From the NCBI GenBank assembly GCA_023443625.1, contig JAEZTQ010000101.1:1-64000 (forward strand): 64,000 nt of DNA, read 5' to 3'. Below are positions 27,935 to 36,160 of this stretch, one piece after another. How positions within the stretch are numbered: the stretch's first letter is position 1; each line of letters starts with the position of its first letter. The stretch comes from Bacillota bacterium. Its GTDB lineage: Bacteria > Bacillota_A > Clostridia > Lachnospirales > Lachnospiraceae. A program made the position numbers and the translations under genes. The notes beneath the pieces are model-generated. The model was not told the DNA's origin. It worked only from the letters and a program-made list of their open reading frames with translations, and made no database searches.

Positions 27935-28205
27935 TTTCATAGGAAACTGCTTCCTATGAAATAAAAAAATTAGATGCGCACCTCGCGGTAAGGAATAGAT
28001 TGCTTCGCAATCCCCTCGGGCGCAGAGTGTCAGCAAGCTGACACTTTCTTGTTTCATAGGAAATTTCTCGTTACTGTATAGTGTTAAATTATGACCCTAT
28101 GAAATAAAAAATCACTGCGTGAAGCATGCGCACCTCGCGGCAAGGAAGTATATTGCTTCGCAATCCCCTCGGGTGCGGAGTGTCAGCAAGCTGACACTTT
28201 GATGT
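27935..28205 (+). repeat. Two direct copies of a dispersed palindromic repeat
   Basis: Each copy holds, in order: TTTCATAGGAA and its inverse TTCCTATGAAA, TGCGCACCTCGCGG, AAGGAA, the hairpin ATTGCTTCGCAAT, CCCCTCGGG, and a perfect hairpin GTGTCAG-CAAG-CTGACAC (28027-28044 and 28180-28197) ending in TTT. The copies run from 27935 to 28051 and from 28052 to 28205. Degenerate pieces recur at 4829-4872, 34366-34391, 38185-38225 and 63689-63710. No coding capacity is seen. It fills most of the 420-base gap before the anchor-A protein gene. Confidence 0.85.
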
Positions 28206-28300
28206 AAAATCTATAAAAAGCCTGCACGATTATAGTACAGCTGAATAAACTGAATTAAGAATATTCATATAGAAAATGTTGTGTTTTCATGGAGGGAACT

Positions 28301-30097
28301 ATGTATTTTAACAGAAATCAAAATGCCGGGCTGCCTTATAATGACATAAATTGGTCTGATATTAATGGTCAACCTTTTGGCGTTGCTTCCAACTTTAACG
28401 CAATTATATTTGGAAATGCTAATAATATTGTAGATACAAAAGGGGCCATGGCCGTAGGCGGTAATTTCACAAGCTCTAGAGGACTCACTCTTGGCTATGG
28501 TAATGATTTGAATCTTACTGGAACAGGTTATAGTCCTGATTTGGTACGTTTCTTGGTTGGAGGGAATGTAGCTATGCAAGGCCCGCTGGTTGTTATTGGT
28601 CATGTATTGGCGGGTGGAGAATTCAAAGCTGCAAGAGGCAGTACTTACATGATTGGTAAAGACGGATCCCCGGAACAGGCACGGGTATTGATGGATTTAT
28701 ACAGTGCACCTGGCGGAAGTAGGTACTGGAGCTTGGGTGACAGAGGAACCCATTATGCTGTGTCCAGTTATGATGTTCCCAGATTCATTCCTGCAGCAAG
28801 AGTTAATGCCAATGTTAGAGGATTTTTTTCGGATGCAAAGGAGAGCATTACTAATTTCTTTGAATGTATCACGGGGCTTCAACCGAATGGCACTGTAACA
28901 GAACGTTATCATGAATGGATACTGCGAGGAAGTGATCCTCGCCAAAATGTATTTCTAATAGATGCAAGGCCAAATGGAATATTGAACAAAGAAATTCGAT
29001 TTGAAATACCACAGGGAAGCCTTGCGATTGTCATATTCAGAACCGGTAATAATGCACATATTCAATACGGCCTCTGGGGTGATAAGAGCCATGCAAATAA
29101 TACTTTATATGTTTTTGAAGATGCTAGTAATATTCATATGGAAGTTCCCGCGGCAATTTGGGGAAGTATACTTGCACCACAGGTCACATTCAATGCACAT
29201 CCTACGGGAGGTACTGTTAACGGTAATGCCGCATTAGGAGCCTTAAATGTAAATGCAACCAGTGGCTTTGAGTTTCATCTCTTTCCTTTTGTTGGAGGAG
29301 TAGTATGTAGAGCAAAAGAGCAGGCACCAGCTCCCAGACCAAGACCGACCCCTATTCCAAGACCAATACCGAGACCCAGACCAACACCAATACCAAGGGC
29401 AACACCGGTTCCAACTCCTGTGCAGCAGCCAGAACAAGTTGTAATACCTACACCTGTAGAATGTCCAGAGTGTCCGCAGCCAGTGCCCTGTCCACAGCCA
29501 GCACCCTGTCCACTGCCTGCACCCTGTCCTAGCTGTCCAGAGCAACAACCTTGTCCAGAAGCAAAGCCCTGTCCACAGCCAGCACCCTGTCCTAGCTGTC
29601 CAGAAGCAAAGCCCTGTCCACAGCCAGCGCCTTGTCCTAGCTGTCCAGAACAACAACCTTGCCCAGAAGCAAAGCCTTGTCCTAGCTGTCCGCAACCAGC
29701 TCCCTGCCCGCCTTGTCCGCCAGCACAACCCAGCCTCATTAAAATTCAACCAGTACCAATTCCTATTCCAATGCCATGTCCGGAACAGGAAAAATGTGAA
29801 GAATGCTTAGTTACACCGGGTGTAATCTACGGATGCATCTGGGGCTGCTCTTGCTGCCATGACCATGAATGGGAAATCAAGCTTTACAGAAACTGTGGTG
29901 ATAGAAGAACATTACTTTATTGCATTAGAATATGTAACTGTGGCTGTTTTAATTTTGAAGTACCCTATGATGATTTTTATCTCCTGGTGATCTGCCCAGT
30001 TCATAAATCTAATAGACGCAGCAGATATAGAGAAGAATGCAAACCCAAGGTTACACTCAAAAATATCGGCGTAGCGAATTTAATGATAGAAAAATAA
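28301..30097 (+). CDS. Choice-of-anchor-A-like protein with Pro-rich and Cys-Pro repeat region
   Basis: A 598-residue protein in three parts. Residues 1-340 resemble the choice-of-anchor A domain (FNAIIFGNANNIVDTKGAMAVGG, LVGGNVAMQGPLVVIGHVLAGG, WGSILAPQVTFN, NGNAALGALNV). Residues about 345-385 are PRP/TPIPRP repeats, and 386-480 are Cys-Pro repeats built from CPQPAPCPSCPE units. The last 115 residues are a Cys-rich domain (GCIWGCSCCHDHEWEIKLYR, CIRICNCGCFNFEVP). There is no signal peptide and no LPXTG-like anchor. GGAGGG precedes ATG 28301. The lack of export signal, the cysteines and the spore-forming host suggest a spore-coat-like or cytosolically assembled structure, but this is inference. 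Confidence 0.8.
   Translation: MYFNRNQNAGLPYNDINWSDINGQPFGVASNFNAIIFGNANNIVDTKGAMAVGGNFTSSRGLTLGYGNDLNLTGTGYSPDLVRFLVGGNVAMQGPLVVIGHVLAGGEFKAARGSTYMIGKDGSPEQARVLMDLYSAPGGSRYWSLGDRGTHYAVSSYDVPRFIPAARVNANVRGFFSDAKESITNFFECITGLQPNGTVTERYHEWILRGSDPRQNVFLIDARPNGILNKEIRFEIPQGSLAIVIFRTGNNAHIQYGLWGDKSHANNTLYVFEDASNIHMEVPAAIWGSILAPQVTFNAHPTGGTVNGNAALGALNVNATSGFEFHLFPFVGGVVCRAKEQAPAPRPRPTPIPRPIPRPRPTPIPRATPVPTPVQQPEQVVIPTPVECPECPQPVPCPQPAPCPLPAPCPSCPEQQPCPEAKPCPQPAPCPSCPEAKPCPQPAPCPSCPEQQPCPEAKPCPSCPQPAPCPPCPPAQPSLIKIQPVPIPIPMPCPEQEKCEECLVTPGVIYGCIWGCSCCHDHEWEIKLYRNCGDRRTLLYCIRICNCGCFNFEVPYDDFYLLVICPVHKSNRRSRYREECKPKVTLKNIGVANLMIEK
29460..29730 (+). repeat. Cys-Pro coding repeats
   Basis: In-frame imperfect repeats of about 24-60 bases encode CPQPAPCPSCPE(A/Q) and CPEAKPCP units. 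CCCTGTCC, GCAAAGCC and CCTAGCTGTCCAGA recur nearly unchanged at DNA level, so the array has expanded recently or is kept homogenised. The complementary strand is open over long stretches because of this composition; those frames are not genes. Confidence 0.85.
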
Positions 30098-30124
30098 GTG
30101 TTAATAACTTAATAACTTAGTATA

Positions 30125-30153
30125 TTGAATTGAAAGAAAAAGAACTATATAAT
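30125..30153 (+). promoter_or_regulatory. SigA promoter of the DJ-1/PfpI gene
   Basis: TTGAAT at 30125-30130, a 17-base spacer and a perfect TATAAT at 30148-30153, lying about 33 bases before the start codon. Confidence 0.75.
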
Positions 30154-30185
30154 AAAACTATCAAAGTACGAAAGGAAGTATGCTT

Positions 30186-30743
30186 ATGGCAAAGGTATAT
30201 ATTTTTCTTGCTGACGGATATGAAGAAATTGAAGGATTAACCGTAGTTGATTTATTACGCAGAGCAAATATAGAAATCATAATGGTATCTCTCACCGGTG
30301 ATATATATGTTACAGGATCCCATGCTATAACCACTAAAGCGGATATGCTTTTTGATGATGTCAACTTTACAGATGCAGATATGTTAGTTCTGCCGGGAGG
30401 CTTACCCGGAACTAATCATTTAAAGGCACATGAAGGTCTTGACCTTTTATTAAGAGAATTTCATGCCAAGGGTAAGAAACTGGCTGCCATCTGTGCTGCA
30501 CCAAGTGTTCTTGGAACAAAGGGCTTACTTAAGGGGAAGAATGCAACCTGCTATCCCGGCCATGAGGATTCGCTTTTTGGTGCAAATATAATTAACAATG
30601 GAGTCGTTGAGGATGGTAATATAGTAACATCAAAGGGTTTGGGCACAGCTATAGATTTCTCTTTATCCTTAATTAAAATAATTGCAGGAGAAGCAGAAGC
30701 AGTGAAAATAGCAAGAGCAATTCAATACCCAAATTATAAATGA
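30186..30743 (+). CDS. DJ-1/PfpI family protein
   Basis: A 185-residue cytosolic protein of the DJ-1/ThiJ/PfpI superfamily. ADGYEEIEGLTVVDLLRRA carries the conserved acidic residue, and LAAICAAPSVLG contains the nucleophilic-elbow Cys near residue 103. The length and the CAAPSVLG motif match the DJ-1/YajL clade, linked to glyoxalase, deglycase or oxidative-stress roles that are debated. ATG 30186 is eight bases after AAAGGAAG; an ATG two codons earlier is too close. It is a single-gene unit. Confidence 0.9.
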   Translation: MAKVYIFLADGYEEIEGLTVVDLLRRANIEIIMVSLTGDIYVTGSHAITTKADMLFDDVNFTDADMLVLPGGLPGTNHLKAHEGLDLLLREFHAKGKKLAAICAAPSVLGTKGLLKGKNATCYPGHEDSLFGANIINNGVVEDGNIVTSKGLGTAIDFSLSLIKIIAGEAEAVKIARAIQYPNYK

Positions 30744-30771
30744 GTTCATCTGTTAGTAAAAGGTAATTATT

Positions 30772-30810
30772 ATGCCTGCGACCCAAGGTTTGCGGGCTAC
30801 AAAAGGCATA
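30772..30810 (+). repeat. Hairpin repeat shared with 9788-9825
   Basis: ATGCCTGCGACCCAAGG-TTTGCGGGCT-ACAAAAGGCAT can fold with outer arms ATGCCT/AGGCAT. Nearly the same sequence, TGCCTGCGGCCCAAAG-TTTGCAGGCT-N-AAAGGCAT, lies at the start of the zinc dehydrogenase gene. Here it falls between the DJ-1 gene and the convergent symporter gene, where it may act as a terminator. Confidence 0.6.
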
Positions 30811-30830
30811 GTTCTTTATATAGCTATATT

Positions 30831-32162
30831 TTATGAAGCTGGCTTTGTAATTTCCTTTCTTAGTAGGAACAGACATACTAGATTTGGTATAGCCATAAAA
30901 GCGTTTACCAAATCGGTCATTTCCCAAACCAGTTTTAAAGACATGATGGAGCCAATAAATATCATAAGGATATAGCAGAGGCGGTAGGTACTTATTCCGG
31001 ATTTTCCGAATAGGTATTCTACCGCTTTTTCTCCAAAATATGACCAGCCAATGAGTGTGGCTACAGCAAAGGCAATCAATGATAACCCCAGACACAAATT
31101 GCCGTAGGGAAGGGAGTTAAAAGCTGCGCTTGTGAGTTCTGCAAAGGAATAGCCATCAACAGAAGAGGGATTTTTCAGTAGATTGGTTACAATGACAAGC
31201 CCGGTAATGGCGCACATTACTACAGTATCCCAGAAGGTTGCACTCATGGAAATCAGAGCCTGGCGAGAGGGATGAGAAGTCTTTGCTCCCGCTGCTGCTA
31301 TGGCAGCAGAGCCAAGACCTGCTTCATTAGTAAACAGACCTCTGGCAATTCCATATCTAGCTGCAGTACGAAGGGTCCCGCCGATAAAACCACCTACAAC
31401 AGCAGCAGGAAGCTTGGTAGGAACAAAGGCAGACTTTATTATTAAACTCATTGCAGGGACGATATAATTGAAGTTAAGGATTAGGATGAGAAAACAGCCG
31501 AGGATATAAAATAATCCCATGGTTGGCACCAGCCGGCTGCATATGCTACCAATGGATTTAATACCTCCTACAATAACCAGTCCAACAATTACAGCAATAA
31601 CCATTCCAACAGCATATTCGGGAAGATTCCATAAAGTTCTGGCAGCTTCTGTTACTGCCCTGGCCTGGGTTGAACATCCCACTCCATAGGAAGCGATTAA
31701 GGTAAATAGGCAGTAGAGGATTGCCAGCCACTTTTTGTTTAAGCCGTATTCAAGGGTATACATGGGTCCTCCAAGGTAAGTTCCCTCCTGGGTTTTCCTA
31801 CGGTAAAGCACACCAAGAAAGCATTCCGCATAAGCGGTAGACATTCCAAGCAATCCCGTAAGCCAACACCAGAAGACTGCTCCCGGACCACCATAAGCCA
31901 CAGCGGTAGAGATACCCACGATATTTCCTGTACCAAGTGTGGCAGCCAGAGTAGCTGTCAGGGAGGCAAAGCCGCTTAAATCACCCTCAGCGGACTTATC
32001 TGGAGTAATAGATAATTTAACTGCTTTACCAATATGACGCTGAATACCCTTTAGATGTATGGTGAAATAAATATGTGAACCAAATAGTAATAAGGGCAAA
32101 GGAATGCCCCATATGAAATTATTTATTTTTTCTAAAAATACGATCAAGATATGAAACCTCAT
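30831..32162 (-). CDS. Sodium:alanine/glycine symporter, AGCS family
   Basis: A 443-residue membrane protein with about eleven hydrophobic segments. GFASLTATLAATLGTGNIVGISTA is the family signature (Na+ and substrate site), and FTNEAGLGSAAIAAAGAKTSHP is the second conserved loop. It imports small neutral amino acids with Na+. No ribosome-binding site precedes the ATG at 32162; a TTG five codons later, at 32147, lies nine bases after GAGG and would give the usual N-terminus (IVFLEKINNFIWG), so the true start may be 32147. Confidence 0.93.
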   Translation of the reverse strand: MRFHILIVFLEKINNFIWGIPLPLLLFGSHIYFTIHLKGIQRHIGKAVKLSITPDKSAEGDLSGFASLTATLAATLGTGNIVGISTAVAYGGPGAVFWCWLTGLLGMSTAYAECFLGVLYRRKTQEGTYLGGPMYTLEYGLNKKWLAILYCLFTLIASYGVGCSTQARAVTEAARTLWNLPEYAVGMVIAVIVGLVIVGGIKSIGSICSRLVPTMGLFYILGCFLILILNFNYIVPAMSLIIKSAFVPTKLPAAVVGGFIGGTLRTAARYGIARGLFTNEAGLGSAAIAAAGAKTSHPSRQALISMSATFWDTVVMCAITGLVIVTNLLKNPSSVDGYSFAELTSAAFNSLPYGNLCLGLSLIAFAVATLIGWSYFGEKAVEYLFGKSGISTYRLCYILMIFIGSIMSLKLVWEMTDLVNAFMAIPNLVCLFLLRKEITKPAS

Positions 32163-32531
32163 TGATTGATTTTTTATATGTATATGTAATAAAAGGATGA
32201 TGTAGTATGTTTCTTTTGATAAACTACTATAGGTATTGCGCTTTTTGTTATTAAAGTAGTATTAAAAATCAAGGAAGATAGATAAAAGGCAAATAAATTT
32301 AATAAAAAAGGGCATGATGTAATTATTATCATTTTTTATATTTTTCATTTTTTAATATATTACATATGATGAAGAAATTACCATAATAATATCTCCCTCT
32401 CCTGTAAACAATAAGATTACAGGCAATACAAAACAAGATCACTCGCGGTGATAATACTTAATAACCGCTGAACCTACTAATAGTTGATTTTGTAACTTGG
32501 TTGCTTTGATAACAACAAAACGGAGGTGAAA
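32163..32531 (+). other. AT-rich intergenic region upstream of the spore protein gene
   Basis: No gene is seen. It contains a small hairpin ATCAC-TCGCG-GTGAT near 32439 and very AT-rich tracts. The spore-protein gene should be read by forespore SigG, but I could not identify a convincing SigG promoter. Confidence 0.4.
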
Positions 32532-32759
32532 ATGAGTATGGCAAGTAATAACAACAGTGGATCAAACAGAGCAGAAGTTCCTCAGGCAAAAGAAGCTCTC
32601 AATCGTTTCAAAATGGAAATTGCTAATGAATTAGGTGTTCCGTTAAAGCAAGGATATAACGGCGACTTAACAAGTAAGCAGAATGGTTCTGTAGGTGGTG
32701 AAATGGTTAAACGTATGATCAGACAACAGGAACAGCAGATGTCTGGCGGCCAACAGTAA
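32532..32759 (+). CDS. Small acid-soluble spore protein, alpha/beta type
   Basis: A 75-residue protein that coats and protects spore DNA. It shows the two conserved blocks of the family: EALNRFKMEIANELGV, which includes the GPR protease site at E-IA, and LTSKQNGSVGGEMVKRMI. The N-terminus is Asn/Ser-rich and the C-terminus Gln-rich. GGAGGTGA lies five bases before the ATG. This is direct evidence that the organism makes endospores. Confidence 0.95.
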   Translation: MSMASNNNSGSNRAEVPQAKEALNRFKMEIANELGVPLKQGYNGDLTSKQNGSVGGEMVKRMIRQQEQQMSGGQQ

Positions 32760-32810
32760 AATAGGTATTATATAATGTATTGCCTATATTAAGGGAATAC
32801 AATGAATAAA

Positions 32811-32857
32811 GCATCACTGATATTTTCTGGAAACAGCAAAGTATCAGTGATGTTTTT
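32811..32857 (+). terminator. Terminator after the spore protein gene
   Basis: CATCACTGATA (32812-32822) pairs exactly with TATCAGTGATG (32842-32852), followed by TTTTT. Confidence 0.92.
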
Positions 32858-32880
32858 CTGTGTTATTCTAGAAAAAATTA

Positions 32881-32909
32881 TTTTCAAAATGATTTTACTG
32901 TGCTACAAT
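32881..32909 (+). promoter_or_regulatory. Probable promoter of glmM
   Basis: TTTTCA at 32881-32886, 17-base spacer, and TACAAT at 32904-32909 with an extended TGC just before it. It lies about 95 bases ahead of the glmM start. Confidence 0.6.
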
Positions 32910-33003
32910 AAACACTTGAAAGAGCTTAGAATAAATAAAAAAGACATGAGTGATATTAAGAATGGCATATACTTATATATATTATTGAAAGGATATGGTA
33001 AAA

Positions 33004-34347
33004 ATGGGAAAATACTTTGGGACAGATGGATTTCGAGGTGAGGCAAATGTAAATCTTACAGTAGAGCATGCCTATAAAGTTGGAAGATTTTTAGGACATT
33101 ATTATGGCAAGAGCCATAAGGCAAATATAGTAATCGGAAAAGATACTAGAAGATCTAGCTATATGTTTGAGTATGCCCTAGTAGCTGGACTAACTGCTAG
33201 CGGAGCAGATGTATTCCTGCTTCATGTAACAACTACACCCAGTGTCTCCTATGTTGTAAGAACAGAAGGATTTGATTGCGGAATTATGATTTCTGCCAGT
33301 CATAATGCATATTATGATAATGGAATTAAAGTTATTAATAGTAGTGGTTATAAATTAGAAGCTGAAGTAGAAGAGCTAATTGAGAAATACATAGACAGTG
33401 AAGAAGACATCATTCCTTTTGCCACAAGGGAACATATTGGAAAAACCACCGATTATGCTATAGGAAGAAACCGTTATATAGGATATTTAATATCTCTTGC
33501 AACTAGGTCTTTCCAAAACAAGAGAATTGGTCTTGATTTGGCTAATGGAGCTGCTACTACGGTTGCTAAGGGTGTTTTTGATGCCTTGGGAGCTAAAACC
33601 TTTGTTATAAATTGTGAACCCGATGGAACGAATATTAATAGGAATTGTGGCTCAACCCATATAGAAGTAATTAAGAAGTTTGTATTAGATAACAATTTAG
33701 ATGTAGGATTTGCCTATGACGGAGATGCAGATAGATGCTTAGCGGTTGATGAAAAGGGAAATATTATAGATGGAGACTTAATACTCTATCTATGCAGTGT
33801 ATATATGAAGGACCGTGGCGAATTGGCAAATAATACGGTGGTAACAACGATAATGTCCAATCTTGGATTGTATCAAGCCCTAGACAGAAAAGGTATTCTT
33901 TATGAAAAAACTGCGGTAGGCGATAAATATGTATATGAAAATATGATGGCCAATGGACATTATATTGGAGGAGAGCAATCGGGACATATCATATTTAAGA
34001 AACATGCGGTAACGGGTGACGGCATATTAACTTCATTAAAGTTGATGGAGGTTATGCTAGAAAGTAAAGCACCTCTATCTGAACTTTATAAGGATGTGGT
34101 AATTTTCCCTCAGATATTAGTAAATGTTAGAGTTCATAATAAGAAAGCTGTGCAAGATGACCAGGAGGTTAGAGACATTGTAGAGTTAGTAGGGCAAGAA
34201 CTAGGAGAAGATGGTCGGGTTTTAGTTCGAGAAAGTGGAACAGAACCGTTAATCAGAGTTATGGTTGAGGCGAAAACAGATGAAATATGTAAGGAAGAAG
34301 CAGATAAAATTATCCATGTTCTCAAGAAACAGGGGCATGTAGTCTAA
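33004..34347 (+). CDS. glmM: Phosphoglucosamine mutase
   Basis: A 447-residue enzyme interconverting glucosamine-6-phosphate and glucosamine-1-phosphate for peptidoglycan precursor synthesis. Motifs: GKYFGTDGFRG at the N-terminus, phosphoserine loop MISASHNAYYDNGIK near residue 100, Mg2+ loop AYDGDADRCL near 240, sugar loop GGEQSGH, and phosphate-binding RESGTEPLIRVM at the C-terminus. ATG 33004 gives the standard MGKYFGTDG start and is ten bases after AGGA; an ATG nine bases earlier is nearly in contact with that site. Confidence 0.95.
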   Translation: MGKYFGTDGFRGEANVNLTVEHAYKVGRFLGHYYGKSHKANIVIGKDTRRSSYMFEYALVAGLTASGADVFLLHVTTTPSVSYVVRTEGFDCGIMISASHNAYYDNGIKVINSSGYKLEAEVEELIEKYIDSEEDIIPFATREHIGKTTDYAIGRNRYIGYLISLATRSFQNKRIGLDLANGAATTVAKGVFDALGAKTFVINCEPDGTNINRNCGSTHIEVIKKFVLDNNLDVGFAYDGDADRCLAVDEKGNIIDGDLILYLCSVYMKDRGELANNTVVTTIMSNLGLYQALDRKGILYEKTAVGDKYVYENMMANGHYIGGEQSGHIIFKKHAVTGDGILTSLKLMEVMLESKAPLSELYKDVVIFPQILVNVRVHNKKAVQDDQEVRDIVELVGQELGEDGRVLVRESGTEPLIRVMVEAKTDEICKEEADKIIHVLKKQGHVV

Positions 34348-34467
34348 TCATGGACTTGATTACAGAAGTGTCAGTAGCAGGCACTTTCTTGTATAAATTA
34401 ATGATTTTATGATAAATCCTAGAGTAAAAGCTTTAAAAAATAATATATGGTATTTACAGATTCAATA

Positions 34468-34476
34468 TGATATAAT
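34468..34476 (+). promoter_or_regulatory. Extended -10 promoter for tig
   Basis: TGATATAAT is a perfect extended -10 element (TGnTATAAT). No good -35 box lies at the standard distance. Transcription from here would give a leader of about 330 bases that includes the SD-hairpin array. Confidence 0.6.
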
Positions 34477-34642
34477 ATACTAATGTCAAACTGTCTGCAA
34501 AATCAGACATAATGTACTTCTGCAAATCCTGGGTATAGTATTACACAAAGTAGTAAAGAGTAAAGTACATCACAGTAAGGAGGAATACACTTTCTTCTTA
34601 TTAAAAATAAAAAGAGAAAAAGAAATCTCATAATGATAAACC

Positions 34643-34803
34643 AGGAGGAAAAATCCCTCCGAAGAAAGACAAAGGAGGAGGGAAAAACCTCCTAAGAAAG
34701 ATAAACCAGGAGGAAAAATCCTCCTAAAAGACAAAACAGGGAGGAAAAATTCCTCCTATAAAGACAAAACAGGGAGGAAAATTCCTCCCAAAAAAACAGG
34801 AGG
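34643..34803 (+). repeat. Array of five Shine-Dalgarno/anti-Shine-Dalgarno hairpins upstream of tig
   Basis: Five tandem units of 31-33 bases each hold an AGGAGG-type sequence, a short A-rich loop and its complement CCTCC(T): GGAGG 34644-34648 with CCTCC 34656-34660; AGGAGG 34676-34681 with CCTCCT 34688-34693; AGGAGGA 34708-34714 with TCCTCCT 34719-34725; GGAGGAA 34740-34746 with TTCCTCC 34750-34756; GGGAGGA 34772-34778 with TCCTCCC 34783-34789. The linkers are purine-rich with GACAAA repeated. A sixth AGGAGG (34798-34803) has no partner and is the real ribosome-binding site, 12 bases before ATG. An extra unpaired AGGAGG lies at 34578-34583. Confidence 0.93.
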
Positions 34804-34815
34804 AAATTAAAAAAA

Positions 34816-36102
34816 ATGAGTTTACAAGTAGAAAAATTAGAAAAGAATATGGCAAAGCTTACAATAGAGGCTTCCGCTGATGAATTTGAGAATGCACTTC
34901 AAAAGGCATATCTTAAGAATAAGGATAAAATTAACGTGCAGGGCTTCCGTAAGGGTAAGGCTCCCCGTGTTCTTATTGAAAAAATGTACGGTGCATCCAT
35001 TTTTTATGAGGATGCAGCTAATGAATTAATTCCTGAGGCATATGAGAAGGCAGCTCTTGAGAGTGAATTAGAGATTGTATCCAGACCAGAAATTGATGTA
35101 GTTCAGGTAGAGAAGGGTAAAAGCTTTATCTTTACTGCTGAAGTTGCAGTTAAGCCTGAAGTAACCTTAGGTGACTATAAAGGTATTGAAGTAGAGAAAA
35201 AAGAAGTATCTGTAACTGATGAAGAAGTTATGGAACGCATCAATAAAGAGCTTGAGCAAAACTCCAGAACCATAACAGTGGATGACAGAGCCGTGCAGAA
35301 GGATGATATTGCTGTTATAGATTTCGAAGGTTTTGTAGATGGAACTCCATTCGAGGGAGGAAAGGGAGAAGATTATTCTCTTACCATTGGATCCCATTCC
35401 TTTATTGATACCTTTGAGGATCAATTAATTGGTAAAGCAATTGGCGAAGATGTAGATGTTAATGTTACCTTCCCAGAGGAATATCAAGCCAAGGAATTAG
35501 CTGGTAAGCCTGCATTATTTAAGGTAAAGGTTAAAGAAATCAAAGTAAAAGAGCTTCCTGAGTTAGATGATGATTTCGCACAGGATGTATCTGAATTTAA
35601 TACTTTAGATGAATATAAAGAGAGCATCAAGGCTACAATTAAAGAAAATAAAGAAAAAGAATTAAAGACTGCAAAGGAAAATGAAATTGTAGATAAGATT
35701 ATTGAGAATGCAACTATGGATATTCCTGAGCCTATGATTGATGCACAGGTTAATCAGATGGCTGAAGATTTTGCTCAAAGAGTTCAGTATCAAGGACTTT
35801 CCATCGAGCAGTACTTCCAGTTTACTGGTATGGATGCAAAAAAATTCTTAGAAAGCTTAAGACCACAGGCATTAAAGCGTATTCAGAGCAGATTAGTACT
35901 TGAAGCTGTTGCTAAGGCTGAGAATATCGAAGTATCTGAGGAAGAGCTGGATAAGGAATTAGCAGATATGGCTTCTAAGTATCAGATGGAAGTAGATAAA
36001 TTGAAGGAATTAGTCGGTGAGAAAGAAAAAGAGCAGATTAAAGCTGATATCGCAGTTCAAAAAGCAGTTGATTTTATAGCTTCTTGTGCAAAAGAAGTAT
36101 AA
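34816..36102 (+). CDS. tig: Trigger factor (ribosome-associated chaperone)
   Basis: A 428-residue peptidyl-prolyl isomerase/chaperone. The N-terminal ribosome-binding domain carries the signature NVQGFRKGKAPR near residue 45; the FKBP domain is at about 150-235 (DIAVIDFEGFVDGTPFEGG); the rest is the helical chaperone domain. It binds ribosomes near the exit tunnel and nascent chains. It is followed by clpP and clpX, the standard order. The leader with paired SD sequences is exceptional and may regulate this abundant protein according to free ribosome or 16S 3' end availability (inference). Confidence 0.97.
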   Translation: MSLQVEKLEKNMAKLTIEASADEFENALQKAYLKNKDKINVQGFRKGKAPRVLIEKMYGASIFYEDAANELIPEAYEKAALESELEIVSRPEIDVVQVEKGKSFIFTAEVAVKPEVTLGDYKGIEVEKKEVSVTDEEVMERINKELEQNSRTITVDDRAVQKDDIAVIDFEGFVDGTPFEGGKGEDYSLTIGSHSFIDTFEDQLIGKAIGEDVDVNVTFPEEYQAKELAGKPALFKVKVKEIKVKELPELDDDFAQDVSEFNTLDEYKESIKATIKENKEKELKTAKENEIVDKIIENATMDIPEPMIDAQVNQMAEDFAQRVQYQGLSIEQYFQFTGMDAKKFLESLRPQALKRIQSRLVLEAVAKAENIEVSEEELDKELADMASKYQMEVDKLKELVGEKEKEQIKADIAVQKAVDFIASCAKEV

Positions 36103-36160
36103 TATTTTCTTTATTAAGGAATGGAACAAAGGATATATAATTAGATAAGGAGGATAATGT

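Noticed and set aside
29243..29749. Long open frames on the minus strand opposite the Cys-Pro region
   Set aside because: They arise from the Pro/Cys codon bias of the plus-strand repeats (Gly, Trp and Arg-rich output), have no ribosome-binding site and no family-like pattern.
30772..30975. Small plus-strand ORF opposite the AGCS symporter
   Set aside because: Its start lies in a repeat and most of it is antisense to the conserved C-terminus of the symporter; no ribosome-binding site precedes it.
32163..32531. SigG promoter for the spore protein gene
   Set aside because: Expected by family, but no pair of boxes matched well enough at the right distance.
34576..34803. CRISPR or coding repeat
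   Set aside because: The spacers are near-identical A-rich linkers, the unit is one short hairpin, and the reading frames contain stops; a leader RNA structure explains it better.
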